From NCBI GenBank assembly GCA_038125995.1, contig JAYPEX010000010.1, forward strand, positions 19,434 to 83,433: 64,000 nt of DNA, written 5' to 3'. The position numbers were made by a program, and so were the translations under genes. Positions within the stretch are counted from its first letter, which is position 1, and every line of letters begins with the position of its first letter. Shown one piece after another: positions 1-7,905 of the stretch. The notes under the pieces were generated by a model. It was not told where the DNA came from. It did not search any database and saw only the letters and a program-made list of their open reading frames with translations. Origin of the DNA: MAG-120531 sp038125995 (lineage in GTDB: Bacteria > Bacteroidota > Bacteroidia > Flavobacteriales > Flavobacteriaceae).

Positions 1-130
1 AATTTCTGTAGGATCGGTATTTGAAGAAGGTGAAACCCTTTCTGATGATTACTCTGGAAGCACAGCAGTCGTTTCCAATGGAAATGTAACCATAAACAGT
101 CCTTTTTCTATTGTACTATTACACAATTAA
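1..130 (+). CDS. C-terminal end of a probable alpha-amylase-family glycoside hydrolase (partial)
   Basis: An open frame enters from the left edge (first full codon at base 2) and stops with TAA at 128-130, giving 42 residues. The tail has the pattern F-E-E-G-E-x-L-x-D-x-Y-S-G, then V-x-N-G-x-V and a final V-L-L-H-N. This looks like the C-terminal beta-sandwich seen at the end of many GH13 alpha-amylases of Bacteroidota. Only the tail is visible, so no catalytic residue can be checked. The next gene starts 3 bases after the stop, so the two may be co-transcribed. Other carbohydrate-active enzymes with a similar last domain remain possible. Confidence 0.45.
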   Translation, partial: ISVGSVFEEGETLSDDYSGSTAVVSNGNVTINSPFSIVLLHN

Positions 131-133
131 AAA

Positions 134-691
134 ATGGATGCAGCCTTCCTACATCGTTTAGAGCAAACTAACGCACGGCTGCAATCGAGACAAGAAATGG
201 CTGTTCTATTACTAGAGCAGCCATCTTATTTCATAGATCTTATACAATTTGCCAATCATTCCCAACACGAGTTAGCACTAAAGTCCATATGGACTATTGA
301 GCAAGCGATGTTGATCAATCCCTTGTGTTTAACGAATCAGTTGGAGCTATTTATTTCCACACTTCCTGAACAACAAGATGATTCCACCCTTCGATCGATT
401 GCTAAAATTGGAAGTATCATTTTAACTAATCCCATATTAAAAAAAAAATTTAACCAATTGGACAAAAAAGTTCAATTACATATGGTCGATTGTAATTTTA
501 TTTGGTTTACCGAAGCTTATAGAGTAGCGGTTAAAGTTCACGCTATGGAAAATTTGAGTAGACTCTGCTATATAAAAGAGTGGATCAAACCCAATCTGAT
601 GGAACTCATTGAACTCAACTATCAATCACAGAGCACTGCCTATCAAGCAAGGGCGAGAAAGGTTTTAAATCGTCTAAAAAAGTTGAATTAA
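134..691 (+). CDS. Hypothetical helical (HEAT-like) protein upstream of purB
   Basis: A 185-residue soluble protein without signal peptide or membrane segment. It is rich in leucine, isoleucine and glutamine and appears all-helical, with repeated amphipathic stretches (A-L-K-S-I-W-T-I-E-Q, then S-I-A-K-I-G-S-I-I) that resemble HEAT-type helices, and a basic C-terminus. A gene of this kind sits directly before purB in many Flavobacteriaceae and is sometimes annotated as an adenylosuccinate lyase because of that position; nothing in it resembles a lyase. It starts 3 bases after the upstream stop, and the purB promoter overlaps its last codons. Function unknown. Confidence 0.8.
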   Translation: MDAAFLHRLEQTNARLQSRQEMAVLLLEQPSYFIDLIQFANHSQHELALKSIWTIEQAMLINPLCLTNQLELFISTLPEQQDDSTLRSIAKIGSIILTNPILKKKFNQLDKKVQLHMVDCNFIWFTEAYRVAVKVHAMENLSRLCYIKEWIKPNLMELIELNYQSQSTAYQARARKVLNRLKKLN

Positions 692-714
692 GGCCATGGG
701 ATTTATTATCTTTG
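683..714 (+). promoter_or_regulatory. purB promoter, Bacteroidota type
   Basis: TTG at 683-685, a 21-base spacer, then TATCTTTG at 707-714, matching the TTG-N(17-23)-TAnnTTTG consensus. The initiation codon of purB lies 20 bases beyond the -7 element. The -33 element falls inside the last codons of the upstream gene. Confidence 0.7.
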
Positions 715-733
715 CAGCTTTAATTAGAACGAT

Positions 734-2077
734 ATGTCTTTAACTACCTTAAATGCTATTTCTCCAATTGATGGAAGATACCGATCAAAAGTTAATTCTT
801 TAGGAACTTATTTCTCTGAAGCTGCACTTATCAAGTACAGAGTTCGCGTTGAAATTGAATATTTCATCGCACTTTGTGAGCTTCCTCTAAAGCAATTAAG
901 CGATTTTGACACTTCCCTATTCAGTGAGTTAAGAGCTATTTATAAAAACTTTAGTGATGCTGATGCCATTGCTATCAAAGACATCGAAAAAGTAACCAAT
1001 CACGATGTTAAGGCTGTAGAATACTTTATCAAAGAAAAATTTGATATGTTAAACCTTCAAGCCTACAAAGAGTTTATCCATTTTGGATTGACTTCTCAGG
1101 ACATTAATAACACCTCTATTCCTCTTTCTTTAAAAGAGGCGATTGAAGATGTGTATGTTCCATCGATTGAAGAAGTACTTTCGACTTTAAAAGTTCTTGC
1201 CGATGACTGGAAAGCAATTCCTCTATTAGCTAGAACCCATGGACAACCGGCCTCTCCTACTCGTTTAGGAAAAGAAATTCAGGTTTTTATCACCAGAATA
1301 GAGGAACAGTACCAACAACTTAAATCCATACCATACGCTGCGAAATTTGGTGGAGCTACAGGAAATTACAACGCTCATCACGTTGCATATCCTTCCACTA
1401 ATTGGAAACAATTTGGTACTGATTTTGTAGAAGGAACACTTGGATTGAACCACTCTTTTCCAACAACTCAGATTGAGCATTACGATCATATGGCTTCTCT
1501 TTTTGATCTACTCAAGAGAATCAACACCATTTTTATCGATTTAGATCGCGATATATGGACCTATGTATCTATGGACTACTTCAAACAAAAAATCAAAAAG
1601 GGTGAAGTTGGATCTTCTGCAATGCCACATAAAGTAAATCCAATCGATTTTGAGAATTCAGAAGGTAACTTGGGTATTGCCAATGCACTCTTTGAGCATC
1701 TCTCTGCTAAACTACCAATATCAAGATTACAAAGAGACCTAACTGATTCAACAGTTCTCAGAAATATTGGAGTTCCTTTAGCACATACCATTCTGTCGTT
1801 TCAATCAACCCTTAAAGGATTGAATAAATTACTTTTAAACGAAGAAAAGATTGCGCAAGATTTAGAAAATAATTGGGCTGTTGTAGCAGAGGCCATCCAA
1901 ACCATCTTGAGAAGAGAAGGGTATCCAAATCCTTACGAAGCTCTCAAAGGATTAACTAGAACTAACGAAAAGATCAACGCTGAAAGCATCTCTAATTTTA
2001 TCGATACTCTTGAGGTGTCTGATCAAATAAAAAAAGAGCTAAAAGCGATATCGCCTAGCTCTTTTACTGGAATTTAA
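734..2077 (+). CDS. purB: Adenylosuccinate lyase
   Basis: A 447-residue cytoplasmic enzyme of the fumarase/aspartase superfamily. It cleaves SAICAR to AICAR plus fumarate and adenylosuccinate to AMP plus fumarate, serving de novo purine synthesis and the last step to AMP. The superfamily signature loop G-S-S-A-M-P-H-K-V-N-P is at about residue 293 and the R-T-H-G-Q-P-A-S segment with the catalytic histidine at about residue 167. The N-terminal L-N-A-I-S-P-I-D-G-R-Y is the usual purB start. Length is normal for the longer E. coli-like PurB type. A consensus promoter lies just upstream. The stop is only 27 bases from the converging DUF4252 gene. The other purine gene in the window, purL, is far away. 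Confidence 0.97.
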   Translation: MSLTTLNAISPIDGRYRSKVNSLGTYFSEAALIKYRVRVEIEYFIALCELPLKQLSDFDTSLFSELRAIYKNFSDADAIAIKDIEKVTNHDVKAVEYFIKEKFDMLNLQAYKEFIHFGLTSQDINNTSIPLSLKEAIEDVYVPSIEEVLSTLKVLADDWKAIPLLARTHGQPASPTRLGKEIQVFITRIEEQYQQLKSIPYAAKFGGATGNYNAHHVAYPSTNWKQFGTDFVEGTLGLNHSFPTTQIEHYDHMASLFDLLKRINTIFIDLDRDIWTYVSMDYFKQKIKKGEVGSSAMPHKVNPIDFENSEGNLGIANALFEHLSAKLPISRLQRDLTDSTVLRNIGVPLAHTILSFQSTLKGLNKLLLNEEKIAQDLENNWAVVAEAIQTILRREGYPNPYEALKGLTRTNEKINAESISNFIDTLEVSDQIKKELKAISPSSFTGI

Positions 2078-2103
2078 TATTCCTTTATTTTTGATCCTTT
2101 AGT

Positions 2104-2658
2104 TTATTCCTTCCTAGGTTTTAAAGAAGATAACAATCCGAGTAATTCATCTTCATTGACATCGCTCTCCTGTAATGCTGTTAAGAAGGGTTTGATGTGT
2201 TTTGGATTCATATGATCTCCTAAGACTCTGATGAGAATAAAATTGCTTTTCAAGTCTGTACCATAGGCTAAAAATTCATCGATTTGAGCCTCTGATCCTA
2301 GAATCATAATTCTACCTGAACCCATATGAGTTTGTGCTCTCATAAGATCTTTGTACTTAGAGTTTTTAAGTACTGTGTTAATTTCAGCTTGTTCTTTATC
2401 AAAAGCCTGTTGATCTCCGTTTGGAGCGTGGTATACCAGTACATTGAGTTTCTTTAAAGAATTCACCGCTTCTCTTTCTTTACTTCCCAAAGAATCAATA
2501 GTGATATTTAATAGACTCGCAGGTAGTGTCAGGCTTACAAAATCAGAAGACGACTGCTTTTCCAATAAATACTGTTGTACACTCTTATTGGATTCACAAG
2601 AAGACATGCTTATCAAGAGCACCAGCAATATTCCTGTGATTTTAATGAACTGTTTCAT
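2104..2658 (-). CDS. DUF4252 lipoprotein
   Basis: A 184-residue protein with a type II signal peptide: a hydrophobic stretch at residues 9-18, then S-M-S-S-C with the acylated cysteine at residue 21. The mature part shows the DUF4252 pattern of roughly 150 residues (V-S-L-T-L-P-A-S-L-L, later L-G-S-E-A-Q-I-D-E-F and I-L-I-R-V-L-G-D). It is the last gene of a four-gene minus-strand set: sigma factor, probable anti-sigma, DUF4252 with a cleavable signal, then this lipoprotein one base after it. DUF4252 has no established biochemical role. The context suggests an envelope protein that is the target or the sensor partner of the sigma factor; that is inference. Confidence 0.8.
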   Translation of the reverse strand: MKQFIKITGILLVLLISMSSCESNKSVQQYLLEKQSSSDFVSLTLPASLLNITIDSLGSKEREAVNSLKKLNVLVYHAPNGDQQAFDKEQAEINTVLKNSKYKDLMRAQTHMGSGRIMILGSEAQIDEFLAYGTDLKSNFILIRVLGDHMNPKHIKPFLTALQESDVNEDELLGLLSSLKPRKE

Positions 2659-2659
2659 C

Positions 2660-3226
2660 TTAGCGTTGTTTTACTTGATTGAGCTCTTCAGGTAGATTCA
2701 TTTTTGCAATCAATGAGCTAATCTTATCTAGATCGATATCTCCGACCAATGAGAGCAATACACTTTCAATAGTGCGATCTTTTCCATTGATGTTGAGATC
2801 TAAATCCATCGCCTTAGTATCAAATCCATTGACAAACATCAAAAGCTCCTTCACCTGCGAATCAGTTCTTCCAGGGCGAACGTAAAATTTAACATTTGCC
2901 GTTTCATCTTTGATTCTCATAAGTTCAGTTAGATTTGCTTGCTTTAGATACTGATCTACTTCGTGTTTCATATCATCTGAAACATTTTTGTCAAAAGTTG
3001 TAAAAACTTTTAGACTTTCGATACTCTTAGCCATTACGACAAAGTCTCTAGCCTCCGGATCGTCTTCTACGACAACCTCAAACTTGCTTAAAAGATTGAA
3101 CATACTCTTGCTTACGACAACTGAACTTACATTTGGTTCATCCTCAAATCGATCAAAAAGGGACTGTGCGTAAGTCATGCCCGCAAAAAGGAGCATCATA
3201 CTGCTAATTAATAATTTTCTTTTCAT
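2660..3226 (-). CDS. DUF4252 exported protein
   Basis: A 188-residue protein with an N-terminal signal peptide (K-R-K, then a hydrophobic core and a T-Y-A-Q cleavage region at about residue 20) but no lipobox cysteine. The rest has the DUF4252 pattern (V-V-V-S-K-S-M-F-N-L-L, then D-F-V-V-M-A-K-S-I-E-S-L-K-V-F and K-F-Y-V-R-P-G). It is a diverged paralogue of the lipoprotein encoded right after it. It lies 10 bases after the probable anti-sigma gene, so the four genes are likely one operon. A periplasmic or outer-membrane location is expected; molecular function is unknown. Confidence 0.8.
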   Translation of the reverse strand: MKRKLLISSMMLLFAGMTYAQSLFDRFEDEPNVSSVVVSKSMFNLLSKFEVVVEDDPEARDFVVMAKSIESLKVFTTFDKNVSDDMKHEVDQYLKQANLTELMRIKDETANVKFYVRPGRTDSQVKELLMFVNGFDTKAMDLDLNINGKDRTIESVLLSLVGDIDLDKISSLIAKMNLPEELNQVKQR

Positions 3227-3236
3227 CTTCTTTAAT

Positions 3237-3668
3237 TTATCTATTATCTATTTTTTTAAAAATCTTGTTTTTAGAATTCTCGTAAACCTCTAAATACCCA
3301 ATTGACTGTTTTGCCTTATCGAACTGATTTGCGATAAGTTCCATCGCTGCCATCGTCTGCTGATAAGCGTATTCAGCCTGTTTTTTCTGTTGGTATTCTC
3401 GAGCGAATATTCCAATGGATACAACAACCGCTATAGAAGCAGCAATCTTCATATACGGGCTCAAACGTTTTTTTGATCGTATGCGATACGGAGTCTGATC
3501 TTTTAACTTCGATTCCGATACAGTATAGGCAAACATAGGTCGGTACATTTCTAAATGTGTTGGGACCTGATCCGAGCTAAAGAATGATTTTAAAATTGCT
3601 TCTTCTTTTAGGGAAGTTTCAGCTTCAAAATACTTTTCTAATAATGCTTCTATTTTAACTAATTCCAT
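3237..3668 (-). CDS. Probable anti-sigma factor, single-pass membrane protein
   Basis: A 143-residue protein whose N-terminal half is cytoplasmic-looking (M-E-L-V-K-I-E-A-L-L-E-K-Y-F, a short helical anti-sigma-like start). It is followed by one membrane segment at about residues 73-89 (K-I-A-A-S-I-A-V-V-V-S-I-G) and a charged C-terminal part with coiled-coil character. The start overlaps the end of the ECF sigma gene by 14 bases, the usual arrangement of a sigma/anti-sigma pair. It does not look like a FecR protein. The anti-sigma role is inferred from position and topology. Small membrane proteins of this kind are common behind ECF genes in Flavobacteriia. Confidence 0.65.
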   Translation of the reverse strand: MELVKIEALLEKYFEAETSLKEEAILKSFFSSDQVPTHLEMYRPMFAYTVSESKLKDQTPYRIRSKKRLSPYMKIAASIAVVVSIGIFAREYQQKKQAEYAYQQTMAAMELIANQFDKAKQSIGYLEVYENSKNKIFKKIDNR

Positions 3669-4164
3669 AAGAATTCATTTTAAAGAGTTGTTCTCTCAAT
3701 TGTTTTCTGATTCTAGATAAGGACACACGAATTGCAGTGGATTTCATATCTAAAATCGTTTCGATTTCATCGTATTCCATTCCTTCAACTTCTCTGAGTT
3801 GAAACAATAACTGCTGGTTAGCAGGAAGTGTTTTTAAAAATGCATCGATCAAATCGAGTTGATCTTGATGTTCAATTGTTCGTTGAACATGATCAGATGC
3901 GGATTCATAATTTGAATGAACCAATCTCAAATTGGAAGCTTCCTTTAATTTGAGGCGGTCGAGACAATAATTCTTAGTCATGGTGATCGCATAGGCCTCT
4001 ACAGATCTTAATCCGTCTAGATCGGATCGTTTTTCCCATAACTTTGAAAGTATTTCCTGACTCGCATCTTGAGCTTCATCGTTAGATACTAAAAGACGTT
4101 TTGCTATTCTAAACAATTTGTCTTGTAGACTTATTACCGTATTTGAAAACTCAAGTTGATTCAT
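3655..4164 (-). CDS. ECF-type RNA polymerase sigma factor
   Basis: A 169-residue sigma-70-family protein of the extracytoplasmic-function class. Region 2 is near the N-terminus, with D-E-A-Q-D-A-S-Q-E-I-L-S-K-L-W at about residues 29-43 and A-I-T-M-T-K-N-Y-C-L-D. Region 4, with the helix-turn-helix (Y-D-E-I-E-T-I-L, then S-T-A-I-R-V-S-L-S-R-I-R), fills residues 115-158. The two regions are joined by a short linker, as normal for ECF factors. It is the first gene of the sigma/anti-sigma/DUF4252 operon and is divergent from the S41 protease gene, with about 112 bases between them. Self-activation is typical of ECF factors, but no target promoter can be defined from one site. Confidence 0.9.
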   Translation of the reverse strand: MNQLEFSNTVISLQDKLFRIAKRLLVSNDEAQDASQEILSKLWEKRSDLDGLRSVEAYAITMTKNYCLDRLKLKEASNLRLVHSNYESASDHVQRTIEHQDQLDLIDAFLKTLPANQQLLFQLREVEGMEYDEIETILDMKSTAIRVSLSRIRKQLREQLFKMNSYGIS

Positions 4165-4276
4165 AAATATGTTTCCGATCTATTAGTATGACGCTTAATG
4201 GTTAAAATTGTTACAAATAATTTCAAAATATTAGAAAGGATTGTAACTTGTACTACTAAATAAGTATCAAAAGAAT

Positions 4277-5758
4277 ATGCACAAGATAAAATATTTAGCA
4301 TTAAGCCTCATCAGCTCTTTAGTTATTCTAAGTAGTTGTGAAAAGGATCAAGACGACGTTCCTCAAATAGAATATGATGAAATTACCGATTTTATTTGGA
4401 GAGGTCTTAACTACTGGTATTATTGGCAAGGAGAAATCGAAGAGTTAAGCGATAGCAAACTCAGCAATTTAGACGATTACCATTTATATCTCAGTACTTT
4501 TGATAGCCCAGAATCCTTGTTTGATCATTTAAAATATGACGGCCAAGATGATTTTTCGTGGTATATAGATGATGTTGCCGAACAGTTAAAGTCGTTTGCT
4601 GGAACTAGTAAATCGTATGGCATTCGTTTAGCTAGAAGTTTATTTAATGTTGAATCAGGAGGTAATGTCTATATCTACATTGCATATGTGGTACCAGATT
4701 CTCCAGCAGAAGAAGCAGGATTAAAAAGAGGAGACCTAATTTATAGAGTCGATGGAACTGTAATGAATCCAGACAATTATACGGTAATCAACAATTTGTT
4801 TAATAACGACACCGTAACCATTGGAGTAGGAAGTTTTGTGGATGGAAGCTTTCAAGCTAGTGGCAGTGATGTTGAAATTACTCGAATTGAATTTCCTGCG
4901 ACTCCAATTCAATACTATACTGTTCTTGAAACCTCAGGAAAGAAAATTGGCTATTTAGTGTACAATTCATTCAAATATCCATTTCACAAAGAACTCAACG
5001 ATGTTTTTGGATATTTCAAAGACAAAGCAGTGGATGAATTAGTATTGGATTTAAGATACAACGGTGGGGGTACTGTTATTACTGCAGCCTTTTTAGCGAG
5101 TATGATCGATGGATCGATTACTCCAGAACAGGAAGCATTTGCCGATTTGAGATACAATGCGAAACGCAATCCAACAAAAGGATCTACCTACCCTTTCTTT
5201 GACGAGGTATACCTCTATGATTTTGATGGCACCTATCAATCAACAGTACCTATGAATCGCTTAACCTCCATTGAAACACTTTATGTACTGACCTCAGCTA
5301 GCACTGCCTCAGCCTCTGAAATGATCATCAATGGTTTAAGACCTTATATGAATGTCATTACAATTGGCGGAACCACTGTGGGTAAAAACGAAGGATCCAT
5401 CACTGTTGTGGACTCTCCTAATAGTTATGACGATCCTGACAACAGAAATCCAAATCACACTGTTGGGATGCAACCTATCGTTTTTCAGATCTACAATAAA
5501 TTAGGTCAAAATGACTACGACAATGGATTTGTTCCTGCGATAGAACTCGATGAAATGGATTATCCAACTGAAATCAAAGCTTTTGGTGATCCTACAGAAC
5601 CCTTCTTAGCAGCTGCCTTAAACCTAATTACAGGAGCAACTGCTAAGATGGATTTGCGTCCTTTCATGAATGTTTACCCAGTTGGGAAACCTATTCAGGA
5701 AGAAAAATTCAGTCAGGAAATGTATTTAATTCCTTCAAAGGAAACTGAATTAAAATAA
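4277..5758 (+). CDS. S41-family C-terminal processing protease, lipoprotein
   Basis: A 493-residue protein with a lipoprotein signal peptide (I-L-S-S-C at about residue 21). It has an aspartate-rich N-terminal helical region, a PDZ-type segment (D-S-P-A-E-E-A-G-L-K-R-G-D-L-I at about residues 141-155) and a tail-specific protease domain. The candidate catalytic serine is in the S-A-S-E stretch at about residue 346 and the lysine in T-V-G-K-N-E-G at about residue 369, matching the Ser-Lys dyad of S41 peptidases. It is anchored in the envelope and probably degrades or trims exported proteins. Its 3' end overlaps the converging TonB receptor gene by 9 bases. It is divergent from the ECF sigma operon, which may or may not control it. 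Confidence 0.9.
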   Translation: MHKIKYLALSLISSLVILSSCEKDQDDVPQIEYDEITDFIWRGLNYWYYWQGEIEELSDSKLSNLDDYHLYLSTFDSPESLFDHLKYDGQDDFSWYIDDVAEQLKSFAGTSKSYGIRLARSLFNVESGGNVYIYIAYVVPDSPAEEAGLKRGDLIYRVDGTVMNPDNYTVINNLFNNDTVTIGVGSFVDGSFQASGSDVEITRIEFPATPIQYYTVLETSGKKIGYLVYNSFKYPFHKELNDVFGYFKDKAVDELVLDLRYNGGGTVITAAFLASMIDGSITPEQEAFADLRYNAKRNPTKGSTYPFFDEVYLYDFDGTYQSTVPMNRLTSIETLYVLTSASTASASEMIINGLRPYMNVITIGGTTVGKNEGSITVVDSPNSYDDPDNRNPNHTVGMQPIVFQIYNKLGQNDYDNGFVPAIELDEMDYPTEIKAFGDPTEPFLAAALNLITGATAKMDLRPFMNVYPVGKPIQEEKFSQEMYLIPSKETELK

Positions 5759-7597
5759 GGTATAGTTGAAGTTCAAACGATAATTTCTACCCAAACTATT
5801 AAACCCAATTTGTTCTATAAAACTTTTATTGAACAAATTGTGAACCCCACATTGTACTTGAATTCGTTCGCTAATTTGATAATTCCAATTTAAATGAATC
5901 AAGGTATAGGGATTCAATTCGACATTCGTATAGGAAGTAAAATCAGTATCATATCGTTTTCCCACAAACAATGTCTCAAGTAGAAATCGATGCTTGCCGA
6001 ATCGATGGGTTGCATTCAGGTTTAACTTGTGCTTTGGAATTCTGATCATCAATTCTTGATCTCTCCATATATAGGTGTAATTGAACTTGAATTGAAAATC
6101 CTTTGTGAGTTGTGATGTTAAATCAAATTCCAATCCCTCTGCTTTGGAGCTTCCCTCAGAGTTATCGTATTGAAAGCTTTCAGAATTCCAAAACACTGCA
6201 TTGTTTTCATTTCTTTTAAAAACTAAGAGGTTCCAGTTTATTGAACCCTGAGTACCTCTGATTCCAAACTCAACCGTTGTGTTTGTTTCTGGAGTTAAAT
6301 TTTCATTAGCTCCCCAATCACCGTAGAGTTGAAATAGACTAGGACTGATAAAAGCGATAGCTACACTCGAATAAAGCACATATTGATCAGCACTTCCAAA
6401 CCTAATTGAAGGATTTAAATGCCCTACAAAATGATTCCCGTAAGTACTGTGGTGATTTAATCGAGCTGCTGAGCTGATATGAAATCTATTTGTAGACTTA
6501 TAAAACAAGCTTACATAAGGATCGAATGTAACAACGGATGACTCATTAATTGAACTTGAAGCATCAATTGTAGATTGAATTCCAAAGAGACTTTGAATCT
6601 TATGAAGCGTATTCGATTTGTAATAGACATCAAAATTACTGCTATTGGATTTAAAGAGACCTCCATAATCGGATATCGCTTCAGAATCGAATTGATCGTG
6701 ATTAACTCCAAAAAATACATTCCCTTTAGTGAGTTGATAATTCGATTGGAAACCAAAAGAGGTTTTTTGGGTTAAAAATTTAAAATCTCGGTCAGTCCCA
6801 GTGTATGAATCATCGTAATCAGCACTGATAGAAGTACGGGAACTTTTGAGTTTCCAACTCCATCGCTTTTGAGCTTTATTTTGAATCTCAATTAAATAGT
6901 GACTTCTCTTAAAAGGATCCTCTTCCTGTGTGTTTTCAAGTGCCGAAACACCACCTTCGTAAAGATGTGCATAACTCAATCGATAGCTAATTTCACTAAT
7001 TGACCCTGTATAATCTACCCCAACTTTATTGTAATTAAATTGCATATTTTGATCTTCTGCAATCTGATTGGATCCAATACCACTGGTTAAAATTATGCCG
7101 TTTTTTAGATTTTCTTTAGTAGTAATGGCGATAACAACAGTTGAAGCAGCACTTCCATAAACAGCACTACTCGCTCCTTTAAGAATCTCAATTTGTTTTA
7201 TATTTGATAAATTTAATAACCGTAAGTCATAGGACAAGGATGCTGAATATGGATCCGCCACTCGAATACCATCAATGAGGATTAATACTTGTTTTGATCG
7301 ACCTCCTCTAGCGTAAATACTCTGGGTGTTTCCCATAGGGAGTTGCGCTCCTTGGACACTTATACCCGATACTGTATTGATTAATTGAGCTAAGGAAAAA
7401 CCTTGATAAGCTTGAATATCCTTTTCATTTAACAACGTTATGTTTTTACCTATTAAAGCTTCTTTTTGAGGTACTTTTAATCCGTAGAGCACTACCTCAT
7501 TTAATGCTGACACAGAATCTTTTGATTGTTCTTGTCCATGTATGCACAAACTCGATCCAAGAGCTAATACGCAGAAGATTTCAGCTAATTTTTTCAT
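5750..7597 (-). CDS. TonB-dependent outer-membrane receptor, probably for cobalamin (BtuB-like)
   Basis: A 615-residue outer-membrane receptor. It has a signal peptide ending near residue 21, a plug domain at about residues 40-160 (S-I-Y-A-R-G-G-R-S-K-Q-V-L-I-L-I-D-G, then I-E-I-L-K-G-A-S-S-A-V-Y-G-S) and a C-terminal beta-barrel closing with N-Y-T-L-F, whose last phenylalanine is typical for BAM-dependent insertion. A cobalamin riboswitch lies in its 5' leader, and the divergent neighbours encode a metal-chelate/B12-type ABC importer. B12 or another corrinoid is therefore the likely substrate. Family membership is certain; the substrate is inferred from the riboswitch. Length is close to that of E. 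coli BtuB. Confidence 0.92.
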   Translation of the reverse strand: MKKLAEIFCVLALGSSLCIHGQEQSKDSVSALNEVVLYGLKVPQKEALIGKNITLLNEKDIQAYQGFSLAQLINTVSGISVQGAQLPMGNTQSIYARGGRSKQVLILIDGIRVADPYSASLSYDLRLLNLSNIKQIEILKGASSAVYGSAASTVVIAITTKENLKNGIILTSGIGSNQIAEDQNMQFNYNKVGVDYTGSISEISYRLSYAHLYEGGVSALENTQEEDPFKRSHYLIEIQNKAQKRWSWKLKSSRTSISADYDDSYTGTDRDFKFLTQKTSFGFQSNYQLTKGNVFFGVNHDQFDSEAISDYGGLFKSNSSNFDVYYKSNTLHKIQSLFGIQSTIDASSSINESSVVTFDPYVSLFYKSTNRFHISSAARLNHHSTYGNHFVGHLNPSIRFGSADQYVLYSSVAIAFISPSLFQLYGDWGANENLTPETNTTVEFGIRGTQGSINWNLLVFKRNENNAVFWNSESFQYDNSEGSSKAEGLEFDLTSQLTKDFQFKFNYTYIWRDQELMIRIPKHKLNLNATHRFGKHRFLLETLFVGKRYDTDFTSYTNVELNPYTLIHLNWNYQISERIQVQCGVHNLFNKSFIEQIGFNSLGRNYRLNFNYTLF

Positions 7598-7671
7598 TTT
7601 GTGTTGTTAAACACGGGAGCATGAAGGAATAAACCTTAAAACTTTTTACCCGAAAGTTTATAAATCAGTTT

Positions 7672-7846
7672 TGAAACTGGCAGGTCTCCTGGCTTGCGTC
7701 TTTTTAACTCTCCTTCCCCTATTAAGAGTGGTATTGTAATCGTTAAAAGCATCTTTCGACTAAGCTTACAGTTGCGGGAACAGCACTAGATTTAAACTAG
7801 TTTCCCTTTTAATTTTCTAGATCAAGTCTAGAAAAACCTAATTTCA
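7672..7846 (-). ncRNA. Cobalamin (B12) riboswitch
   Basis: Read on the minus strand, the leader holds the hallmark parts of the aptamer in order. First comes a hairpin of TTTTCTAGA and its complement (7813-7835, the P2 arm), then GGGAAAC with the CTAGT hairpin. GCAACTGTAAG follows (core at 7766-7775) and then the B12 box GCCAGGAGACCTGCC (about 7679-7694). Downstream are two further inverted repeats, CAGTTTTGAAACTG (7666-7679) and AAACTTT/AAAGTTT (7639-7659), that could form the expression platform. The TonB receptor starts at 7597. Cobalamin binding should lower its expression, as is usual for this RNA class. Confidence 0.93.
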
Positions 7847-7849
7847 AGC

Positions 7850-7879
7850 CAAAATTAGCCTTAATTATTGAGTACACAA
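7850..7879 (-). promoter_or_regulatory. Promoter of the riboswitch/TonB receptor transcript
   Basis: On the minus strand TTG (7879-7877), a 19-base spacer and TAATTTTG (7857-7850) match the Bacteroidota consensus. Transcription would begin around 7843-7845, right at the 5' edge of the B12 aptamer. It overlaps the divergent btuF-side promoter. Confidence 0.65.
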
Positions 7880-7898
7880 CAATTAAATAGTATTTTTG
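7868..7898 (+). promoter_or_regulatory. Promoter of the B12 ABC importer operon
   Basis: TTG (7868-7870), a 20-base spacer and TATTTTTG (7891-7898). The initiation codon at 7906 is only 7 bases past the -7 element, so the transcript would have almost no 5' leader. The whole element interlocks with the divergent receptor promoter. Confidence 0.55.
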
Positions 7899-7905
7899 AT
7901 TAACC

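Noticed and set aside
4165..4276. GTTACA and TGTAAC about 30 bases apart between the sigma factor and S41 genes
   Set aside because: The two 6-base arms are too far apart and too short in AT-rich DNA to support a site.
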